Source: Edaphovirga cremea
GTDB taxonomy: Bacteria > Pseudomonadota > Gammaproteobacteria > Enterobacterales > Enterobacteriaceae
Direction: 5' to 3'
DNA: 59,407 bases
Assembly (NCBI RefSeq): GCF_003332275.1
Contig: NZ_QOVA01000024.1
Span: 1-59,407, forward strand
Of this stretch, positions 53,144 to 59,407 are shown piece by piece. The translations under genes and the position numbers were made by a program. The first letter of the stretch is position 1. Each line of letters begins with the position of its first letter. The notes below the pieces were generated by a model that was given only the letters and a program-made list of their open reading frames with translations, did no database searches and was not told the origin of the DNA.

Positions 53144-54472
53144 ATGCCATTAGTGATCGTAGTTATTGGCGTTGCCTTATTGCTCTTTCTAATGATCCGT
53201 TGCAAGTTAAACGGCTTCATTTCGCTGATACTGGTTGCATTGGGCGTTGGGCTTGCGCTGGGTTATTTGCAGGGAACGCCCGTCAACAGTGTTATTACCT
53301 CAATTAAGAATGGCGTTGGGGGTACATTAGGAAGCCTGGCCCTGATCATGGGCTTTGGCGCAATGCTGGGTAAAATGCTGGCAGACTGTGGGGGTGCCCA
53401 ACGCATTGCGACGACATTAATTGCCAAATTCGGTCGCGAACATATTCAGTGGGCAATCGTTCTTACTGGTTTTGTGGTGGGTTTTGCCCTGTTCTATGAA
53501 GTGGGTTTTGTTCTGTTATTACCCTTGGTCTTTACCATTGCAGCATCTGCACGCATTCCTCTGCTGTATATCGGCGTCCCTATGGCAGCAGCGTTATCTG
53601 TTACGCACGCCTTATTGCCACCTCATCCTGGCCCGACCGCGATTGCAATAATGTTTAAAGCCGATATGGGTTTAACGTTGCTGTATGGCACACTAATCGC
53701 TATTCCAACCGTTATTTTAGCTGGCCCGGTTTATGCCCGTTTCCTGAAAAGCATTGATAAGCCCGTTCCCGAAGGTCTGCACAACCCTAAAGTTTTCACT
53801 GAAAGTGAAATGCCAGGGTTCGGCGTTAGCGTGGCAACCACATTAGTTCCGGTGATCTTAATGGCCGGTCGTGCCATTGCTGAAATGACATTACCAAAAG
53901 GGCATGCCCTCCTGTCTTACGCTGAATTCTTTGGCGATCCCGTTATGGCTACGTTGATTGCGGTATTAATTGCGATCTTTACCTTCGGTCTGAATCGTGG
54001 CCGTAAAATGGACCAGATAATGGAAACCATTGGCGACTCGATTAAGATTATTGCCATGATGTTAATGATCATCGGGGGCGGTGGGGCATTTAAACAAATT
54101 CTGGTAGACGGTGGTGTTGCTAAATATATAGAAGCATTAATGCAGGGCAGTTCCCTTTCACCTCTATTAATGGGATGGGCAATTGCCGCCGCCCTGCGAT
54201 TGGCATTGGGTTCGGCTACCGTTGCGGCCATGACGGCCGGTGGCATTGTTGCACCATTACTGATGATTCCTGGCGTTAGTCCCGAACTGATGGTCTTGGC
54301 CGTCGGTTCCGGCAGTGTCATATTCTCCCATGTAAACGATCCCGGTTTTTGGTTATTCAAAGAATATTTTAACCTGACAATTGGTGAGACGATCAGATCA
54401 TGGTCAGTACTTGAAACCATCATTTCTGTTTGCGGATTAATCGGCTGTCTGCTTCTCAGCATGGCGCTCTGA
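53144..54472 (+). CDS. gntT: High-affinity gluconate:proton symporter
   Basis: The 442-residue inner-membrane carrier matches E. coli GntT closely: GTLGSLALIMGFGAMLGKML, FALFYEVGFVLLLPLVFTIA, MAAALSVTHALLPPHPGPTA, AEFFGDPVMATLIAVLIAIF, IIGGGGAFKQILVDGGV and SVIFSHVNDPGFWLFKEYFN. It imports gluconate for the neighbouring kinase and Edd. ATG 53144 follows GGAGAA at good distance and the family starts with MPLVIV; an upstream in-frame start (53084) is unsupported. Regulation is inferred from the double GntR operator in the shared upstream region. Confidence 0.96.
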   Translation: MPLVIVVIGVALLLFLMIRCKLNGFISLILVALGVGLALGYLQGTPVNSVITSIKNGVGGTLGSLALIMGFGAMLGKMLADCGGAQRIATTLIAKFGREHIQWAIVLTGFVVGFALFYEVGFVLLLPLVFTIAASARIPLLYIGVPMAAALSVTHALLPPHPGPTAIAIMFKADMGLTLLYGTLIAIPTVILAGPVYARFLKSIDKPVPEGLHNPKVFTESEMPGFGVSVATTLVPVILMAGRAIAEMTLPKGHALLSYAEFFGDPVMATLIAVLIAIFTFGLNRGRKMDQIMETIGDSIKIIAMMLMIIGGGGAFKQILVDGGVAKYIEALMQGSSLSPLLMGWAIAAALRLALGSATVAAMTAGGIVAPLLMIPGVSPELMVLAVGSGSVIFSHVNDPGFWLFKEYFNLTIGETIRSWSVLETIISVCGLIGCLLLSMAL

Positions 54473-54517
54473 TGCGTTAAAAAAATAAAGTCGTTATATA
54501 AAGTAAATCCGTTCAAT

Positions 54518-54547
54518 AAATAAGGCGGCTAATTAGCCGCCTTATTT
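54518..54547. terminator. Bidirectional terminator between gntT and the adhesin gene
   Basis: A perfect 13-bp stem, AAATAAGGCGGCT (54518-54530) and AGCCGCCTTATTT (54535-54547), has a 4-base AATT loop. It lies 45 bp after gntT and 32 bp after the stop of the convergent adhesin gene, and serves both. Confidence 0.92.
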
Positions 54548-54579
54548 ACGCATGATGCCGGGTGAATAAACTAAGGAGA

Positions 54580-54845
54580 TCAATAATAATTGATCAGGAA
54601 AACGGCCTTACCTTTCGCTTTTCCAGGCGTCACCATACTGTCGGTTTGGATATAGCGTGCCGCCAGAGGGATCTTGATTTCTGAGCGACCATCTTTTGGC
54701 AGTTGAAACGGTTTCTCAGTCGCAAAGTCGAATAATGCCGGATTCCCACTATTGCTTCCCCAGCCCAATTGAATACCGACACCTGAGGCGGCATCAGGTA
54801 AAGATCTGTCTATGGACATGATCCCGTTGGAGGAGTCAATAACGG
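54580..54845 (+). repeat. Near-identical 3' ends of tandem adhesin genes, copy 1
   Basis: About 265 bp here match 55915-56180 with few changes, covering the pilin-domain ends of the two adhesin genes. Outside this block similarity falls sharply. Confidence 0.85.
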
Positions 54846-55755
54846 AAGTCGAAGGGGTTACCCGTACACCGACGTTATTATTCGTGGCGTTGGGTATCAC
54901 ACGCCCTCCTCCGGTATCATAGTCAAAGAGGGTGATATTATTGCTGTTATTGTAATAACCAAAGAAGGTAGGACAGTTGGTGAGTACAATTGACGCGTCT
55001 CGCCACGACGTTACTGAACCTTCGCCCGTGAAGGTCGTTCGCATCTCATGGCTTCCCATATCGACATTGACATCCGGTGTCACACAGGTTTTTGTTGTAA
55101 TAGTCAGTTGCCCCTGGAACTGAATGATACTTGTTGTAATCGGAAATCCAATAACTCTGATTCCATTTGACGGGTTGTCGAAAAATAATTTGAAACTGGG
55201 TAGATCCGCCGCTTTCAACGTATAGGAACCGGGAGTTATCTCACCTATTTTTATCAAAGAAATATATCGGGTTGGTGCATTGACCGCATATCCGAATCCC
55301 TTTGCGGGTAACGTCACACCCTGATTGATAAAGGAATATTCTGCTACACTTTGGTTTACAACACCGGTAGTAACACCGCGTGAAATTGCAACACCGATAC
55401 CCGGTACATTAGTTTCATATACTGCACCACCAAAAGGAGAACCCGTCCAATTTGATAACGGCCGTGGAGCGCTATTAAGCAGAGTGCCATAATTATAAGT
55501 CAGGACATCGTCTCTCCCCAAGTCTGTGGTGCAATTTATCTGAGTCTCTCCCACTCCACCCAACCATTTTCCCTGATAAATTATCGTACCATTGGGCATA
55601 TCCGCTCCGGCTGAAATCGTTGCCGGGGCTAATTGCACAGTATCAGTTCGTGGAGTCGCTGCTGAATAGAGTTTACACGTTACCGTCGCCCAGACGCTGC
55701 TGCAACTTGCTACCAGTAGCAACATCATTTGTGCTACTGATTTTATTCTCTTCAT
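54580..55755 (-). CDS. Two-domain fimbrial adhesin, second copy
   Basis: The 391-residue exported protein has a signal peptide (MKRIKSVAQMMLLLVASCSS plus VWA) and the layout of the adhesin at 55915: a receptor-type N-terminal domain (LAPATISAGADMPNGTIIYQ, VPGIGVAISRG, RYISLIKIGEITPGSYTL) and a pilin domain (VTPDVNVDMGSHEMRTTF, ASGVGIQLGWGSNSGNPALF, ending AVFLINYY). The last ~88 residues differ from those of the neighbour at only about four positions, while the N-terminal halves differ widely. ATG 55755 is chosen because AAGGT and a signal peptide follow the family pattern; an open stretch to 55836 lacks support. It is separated from the first copy by 159 bp. Confidence 0.88.
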   Translation of the reverse strand: MKRIKSVAQMMLLLVASCSSVWATVTCKLYSAATPRTDTVQLAPATISAGADMPNGTIIYQGKWLGGVGETQINCTTDLGRDDVLTYNYGTLLNSAPRPLSNWTGSPFGGAVYETNVPGIGVAISRGVTTGVVNQSVAEYSFINQGVTLPAKGFGYAVNAPTRYISLIKIGEITPGSYTLKAADLPSFKLFFDNPSNGIRVIGFPITTSIIQFQGQLTITTKTCVTPDVNVDMGSHEMRTTFTGEGSVTSWRDASIVLTNCPTFFGYYNNSNNITLFDYDTGGGRVIPNATNNNVGVRVTPSTSVIDSSNGIMSIDRSLPDAASGVGIQLGWGSNSGNPALFDFATEKPFQLPKDGRSEIKIPLAARYIQTDSMVTPGKAKGKAVFLINYY

Positions 55756-55914
55756 TATTTCAACCTTGTGACTGGTTTTTATCACAGCAAAAAGTCTTAT
55801 TAATATCATCATGCGTTCCCAAAATGCAGGGTGCAAAGATAGACCAGCACGATAATTTAATTTTTACCGTGCTGGTGCTGTACTCAATTTCACTTAAACT
55901 GACACAATTGGCGA

Positions 55915-56180
55915 TCAATAATAATTAACCAGGAAAACGGCTTTGCCACTCGCTTTTCCAGGCGTCACCATACTGTCGGTTTGGATATAGCGTGCCGCCA
56001 GAGGGATCTTGATTTCTGAGCGACCATCTTTTGGCAGTTGAAACGGTTTTTCTGTCGCAAAGTCGAATAATGCCGGATTCCCACTGTTGCTTCCCCAGCC
56101 CAATTGAATACCGACACCTGAGGCTGCATTAGGTAAAGATCTGTCTATGGACATGATCCCGTTAGGGGAATCAATGACTG
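55915..56180 (+). repeat. Near-identical 3' ends of tandem adhesin genes, copy 2
   Basis: Second copy of the block at 54580-54845, covering the pilin-domain end of the usher-proximal adhesin gene. Confidence 0.85.
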
Positions 56181-57081
56181 ACGTCGAGGGAGTTACCCTT
56201 ACGCCGACGCTGTTGCTGGTTGACTCTGCGACCAAGCCTTTACCCGTACTGTAATCAAACATGAGCGTACTGTTGTCAGCATTATAAAAACCGTGAAAAG
56301 TAGGGCAACCCGTCAACAAGATAGAAGCATCAACCCACGGGGTCGTCGCATTGATACCTGTAAAATATTCCCGCGATTCAAAACTTCCCATGGGGACATT
56401 CACATCCGGCGTGGAACAGGTCTGGGTGGACACCGTCAATTGCCCCTGAAACTGGATAGCATTAAGAGAAATGGGGAGCCCTTGCAGATACGGGCGACCC
56501 GCCGCATTATCAACATACAAATAGGCCGCAGGAAGTTGCGACGCATCGAGGGTATAATTTCCAGGCGTAATCTGGCCGGTTTTAATCAACGAGACGTAGA
56601 GGGTTCTATTAAGAAGAAAGCCTCCATGAGATCCTCCCGTCACCACCCTTTCCACCCCGTTGGGAAATTGATGGCTCGGTTGGCTCAGTGTGGCAGCGTC
56701 GGCATTATTATTACGGGAGATCGCAATACCAATACCCGGAATATTGGTCTCATATACGGCACCGCCGAAAGGGCCCCCCGTCCAGTTTGAAAGCGGCTTG
56801 GGCGCGGATTTAATACCCAGTACCACGTCAAGCCAGATATTTTTGTTGTCAGGTACAATGCATAAAAACTGTTGGCCGGGATCGCTACCAAACCATCGGC
56901 CCTGATAAATAACCGTACCCAGAGGAACGTCTGCACCCGCCGAGATAATTGCCGGAGTCAGTTGCACGGTATCGGTACGGGGCGTACCACTAAGTGCTGC
57001 GCAGGTCACTTCAGCCCAGGCACCATGGCTGGCTACCATAAGTAAAAGAAGCCCGGCCATGCACTGCTTCATTCCTTTCAT
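55915..57081 (-). CDS. Two-domain fimbrial adhesin, first copy (usher-proximal)
   Basis: The 388-residue exported protein has signal peptide MKGMKQCMAGLLLLMVASHG plus AWA. The N-terminal region carries LTPAIISAGADVPLGTVIYQ, NIPGIGIAISRNN, YVSLIKTGQITPGNYTLDA; the pilin domain carries STQTCSTPDVNVPMGSFESR, SGVGIQLGWGSNSGNPALFD and ends AVFLVNYY. It overlaps the usher stop codon by 4 bp, so it is translationally coupled to it. It is probably the original tip adhesin of cluster 3. The receptor is unknown. Confidence 0.9.
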   Translation of the reverse strand: MKGMKQCMAGLLLLMVASHGAWAEVTCAALSGTPRTDTVQLTPAIISAGADVPLGTVIYQGRWFGSDPGQQFLCIVPDNKNIWLDVVLGIKSAPKPLSNWTGGPFGGAVYETNIPGIGIAISRNNNADAATLSQPSHQFPNGVERVVTGGSHGGFLLNRTLYVSLIKTGQITPGNYTLDASQLPAAYLYVDNAAGRPYLQGLPISLNAIQFQGQLTVSTQTCSTPDVNVPMGSFESREYFTGINATTPWVDASILLTGCPTFHGFYNADNSTLMFDYSTGKGLVAESTSNSVGVRVTPSTSVIDSPNGIMSIDRSLPNAASGVGIQLGWGSNSGNPALFDFATEKPFQLPKDGRSEIKIPLAARYIQTDSMVTPGKASGKAVFLVNYY

Positions 57082-59407
57082 GCTTTACCCCCACATACGG
57101 ACGTGAAGCGCATCAGCGACTCCATACGTTTTCCTTTCGGTTGCGGCGGCATCAGGTATGACACGCTGCACTGCTGCGCCCCGTCCTGACCCCACTTCAC
57201 GCTAAGTTGATCCCGCTCATTTTCCACCCGGGCATAGATTTGTCCCATCTGCCCGACCGTCCCCACGTTGTTGCCTATGCTGTCGAACACGTTGGCACCG
57301 AACGGCACCGGACTGCCATCACTTAACGTTGTGGTTATGAGCAGCGGGTAGCCCTGCTGGGTGTTGTACTTCAGGTGCACCACCGCCCCGGCGTAAGGGG
57401 CCACTTTCTGACTGGTGCTCTGCAACTCCACGTCATACGGCAGTCCTTTGGGATCGATAATGATTTCGTTCATCTCATACGGGTTCAGGTACGGTACTGC
57501 CGCATGGCCCCATGGATCGACCCGCAGACCGGAATAGTTACCGACCTTCGCGCCGGATGCACCTTTGGCTTCAACAATCGCAAAGGTATCACCGGTATAC
57601 GGCGTCATCACCAGCCCGCCTTGATAGGCCAACAGCGTGCCGCTCATCCCCACCGAGGCATTCTGGTAGTTTCTGCCAGTGCTGTACCCCGCCGTCATGT
57701 TGGTCACCGGGCTGCGGAACTGCCCGTTCAGCGCCATGCTGCTGCCGATACCCTGGTTGTAGTTGGTGCCGGTCACGCCGTAGCTGTAACGTGAATCCTC
57801 GCCCGCCGAACCGGACACCCCGACCTGCTGCCCGAACTGTCCGTTACTGTTGCGATTCAGGCTGGCCGTCAGTTGCGGCACGTTGCTCCGGTCCAATCGT
57901 CCCAAAGGCATGCTCAGGCTGAACAGAATGTTGTTTTCCATCTCGCCAACGCCGTTGCGGTTGCGCCCGGCGATCAGGTTGTAGGTCACCATCTTGTAGC
58001 TGTTGCTGTAACCCATCTGGTACTGCAAATCTGAATTGCCGTAGTTCCAGTAATCCTGGGTATAACCGGTGACGTAGATCTGCCCCCAACGATCCGCCAA
58101 CCCCTGGCTGACCGTGACGTTAAAGCGGTTCTTCGGACGTCTGACATTTTCTGTTGACTGCCATCTGGCTTCGGCATCCTGGGCGCGTATCGAGGTCTGG
58201 AAATCCATATAGCCCGAGGTGGAGAAGCGATAGGCGGCAATACTCAGGTTGCTTTTGGTCTCCGGCAGGAACTTGCTGTAGCCCAACTGGTAACTCTCGC
58301 CGCTCATGCGGTTGGTTGGCTCGCTGTTCAGGTGGGTGCGGGCCTGAGTGACGTCGGCGGAGAAAGCCCCGATGGCGGTACTCAGCGCCGAGCCCAGTTG
58401 CAGCGAATAGTAATTCTGGCTGGCCTGTAAGCCGCCATAGGTGGTGATCAGGTTACTCATACCGCGCTGGTAGGTGGCCTGATACAGGGCATAATCTTTG
58501 CTGAGATTGGGATCTCTAAGTTCGCCAGCCACCAGATTGTAACGGTGAGAGCCGGGACGCAGCAGGTTGGGCACCGAGGCGAACGGCACCGAGAAGTTCT
58601 GGATGCTGCCGTCGGCTTCGGTCACGGTGACGTCCAGCGTACCGCCGTAGCCAGTAGGGAACAGGTCATCGATTTCAAACGCGCCCGGCGGCACGTTGAC
58701 TTCATTAATCACCCGACCATTCTGACGAATGGTGACGCGGGCGTTGGTCCGCGCGATACCGCGCACGGTTGGCGCGTAACCACGTTGTGAACTCGGCAGC
58801 ATGCGGTCTTCGCTGACCAGTTCAACACCGCGGTAGGCCAGCGTATCGAATACCTGCCCCTGGGTGTTGCTCTCGCCGAGAAGTACCCGCCCCCTGATGG
58901 TCGGGATATCCCGCTGCACATAGGTATTCAGCGACTCGTAATGCCCGCCATAGTTTTCCTGCCAGTTATAGGAACCGTTGTGGCGCAGGTACCAACCGTC
59001 CAGGTTCAGCCCGGCATTGATCCCGCCAAAGGCCGAATTGCTGGTCTGGCCGCGTGAACGCTGGGTATTGCCATTAATGCTATAACCGACAATTCCGGCC
59101 GGAACACCTTTGTCCCACAGTGCCGGGCTGACATAACCGCGCGCCGTATTGTTCATGTAGAGTTGCGGCACGGTGATATTCAGTTGCTGCTCACCGGAGT
59201 CAAACTCGACCTGCGCCTGTGGCAACAGGGTCTTCAGCGGAAAGCACGCCTGGTCAGATTTCAGGGCGTCATTGAAGTTGGCGGGCAACTTGTCATAATT
59301 AAAGTCAATGCGCTTGAGCGTGTCCCGCGTCAGGCAGGGCTGTACCGACCTGTCCGGCTGCTCGGTAAATTGAATCTCCTCGCTGCCCACCAGTAACCCA
59401 TTGATGC
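57078..59407 (-). CDS. Outer-membrane fimbrial usher (cluster 3), cut by window edge
   Basis: The frame is open to the window end, so the N-terminus, including the signal peptide and part of the chaperone-binding domain, lies outside. The first visible residues are INGLLVGSEEIQFTEQ. Usher motifs: PCLTRDTLKRIDFNYDKLPA, VNVPPGAFEIDDLFPTGYGG, VTEADGSIQNFSVPFASVPN, VPYLNPYEMNEIIIDPKGLP and a C-terminal cysteine pair (QQCSVSY and TSVCGGKA). It resembles the usher at 41305 more than FimD. It overlaps the adhesin gene at 57081 by 4 bp. Its chaperone and pilin genes are presumably beyond the window. Confidence 0.93.
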   Translation of the reverse strand, partial: INGLLVGSEEIQFTEQPDRSVQPCLTRDTLKRIDFNYDKLPANFNDALKSDQACFPLKTLLPQAQVEFDSGEQQLNITVPQLYMNNTARGYVSPALWDKGVPAGIVGYSINGNTQRSRGQTSNSAFGGINAGLNLDGWYLRHNGSYNWQENYGGHYESLNTYVQRDIPTIRGRVLLGESNTQGQVFDTLAYRGVELVSEDRMLPSSQRGYAPTVRGIARTNARVTIRQNGRVINEVNVPPGAFEIDDLFPTGYGGTLDVTVTEADGSIQNFSVPFASVPNLLRPGSHRYNLVAGELRDPNLSKDYALYQATYQRGMSNLITTYGGLQASQNYYSLQLGSALSTAIGAFSADVTQARTHLNSEPTNRMSGESYQLGYSKFLPETKSNLSIAAYRFSTSGYMDFQTSIRAQDAEARWQSTENVRRPKNRFNVTVSQGLADRWGQIYVTGYTQDYWNYGNSDLQYQMGYSNSYKMVTYNLIAGRNRNGVGEMENNILFSLSMPLGRLDRSNVPQLTASLNRNSNGQFGQQVGVSGSAGEDSRYSYGVTGTNYNQGIGSSMALNGQFRSPVTNMTAGYSTGRNYQNASVGMSGTLLAYQGGLVMTPYTGDTFAIVEAKGASGAKVGNYSGLRVDPWGHAAVPYLNPYEMNEIIIDPKGLPYDVELQSTSQKVAPYAGAVVHLKYNTQQGYPLLITTTLSDGSPVPFGANVFDSIGNNVGTVGQMGQIYARVENERDQLSVKWGQDGAQQCSVSYLMPPQPKGKRMESLMRFTSVCGGKA

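Noticed and set aside
1-59407. CRISPR arrays, tRNA or rRNA genes, prophage integrase with attachment sites
   Set aside because: I looked for regularly spaced repeats, cloverleaf-type ends and phage genes and saw none; the only recombinase fits fim switching.

Overview
The window comes from a Gram-negative enteric bacterium of the order Enterobacterales. The basis is a complete type 1 fimbrial operon whose products can be aligned gene by gene with E. coli FimA-I-C-D-F-G-H, plus enteric-type AspA, GntT, GntK and Edd. A Yersiniaceae- or Hafniaceae-like host (Serratia/Rahnella/Ewingella-like) fits the mixture, but I cannot name the genus. Most of the window looks accessory: three chaperone-usher clusters, a type VI secretion effector island, gene fragments and insertion-sequence debris.

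Layout. 1-960: end of a TetR regulator, then a gene-poor stretch with one small ORF. 971-5642: aspartase aspA, an aspartate-racemase-family enzyme, a HypT-like LysR regulator and a Dcu-type C4-dicarboxylate transporter, probably one aspartate/fumarate module. 5921-7672: YdeI-like protein, an orphan pilin gene, a 15-bp tandem repeat and a decayed pilin fragment. 7678-10915: YghA-type dehydrogenase, an NTF2-like protein and a GCS2/YbdK-type ligase. 11556-15434: one gene joining a glycosidase-like domain, a glycosyltransferase and a UDP-galactopyranose-mutase-like flavoprotein. 15724-17429: a CsgG/DUF4810/DUF799 lipoprotein operon. 17499-19384: P-loop protein, a scar made of two gene fragments, a small helix-rich protein and an EmrE-type transporter. 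19508-25864 (minus strand): VgrG with a C-terminal effector-docking domain, a VRR-NUC nuclease effector and two DUF3396-type immunity genes that share a nearly identical 252-bp tail.

26159-34678 (minus strand): FimB/FimE-type recombinase, a fimS-like invertible element, fimAICDFGH and a LuxR-type regulator. The element has 9-bp inverted repeats and, by comparison with E. coli, is sequenced in the OFF orientation. 35332-39234: a second LysR / aspartase-like lyase / Dcu module. 39354-45841: a four-gene fimbrial cluster between a LuxR-type regulator and a winged-helix regulator. 45842-46948: AT-rich DNA with no convincing gene. 47021-50411: periplasmic alpha-carbonic anhydrase, a small membrane protein, and a DmlR-like regulator divergent from a tartrate/D-malate dehydrogenase. 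50506-54472: gluconate genes edd, gntK and gntT around a double GntR operator. 54580-59407: end of a third fimbrial cluster with two tandem adhesin paralogues and an usher cut by the window edge.

The strongest candidates for something new are the three-module sugar gene at 11556-15434 with its fragment copy 4 kb downstream, and the VgrG/nuclease/double-immunity island with its shared immunity tail. The OFF-phase fimS switch, the FimH with a remodelled sugar pocket and the overlapping double GntR operator are the clearest regulatory or functional observations.
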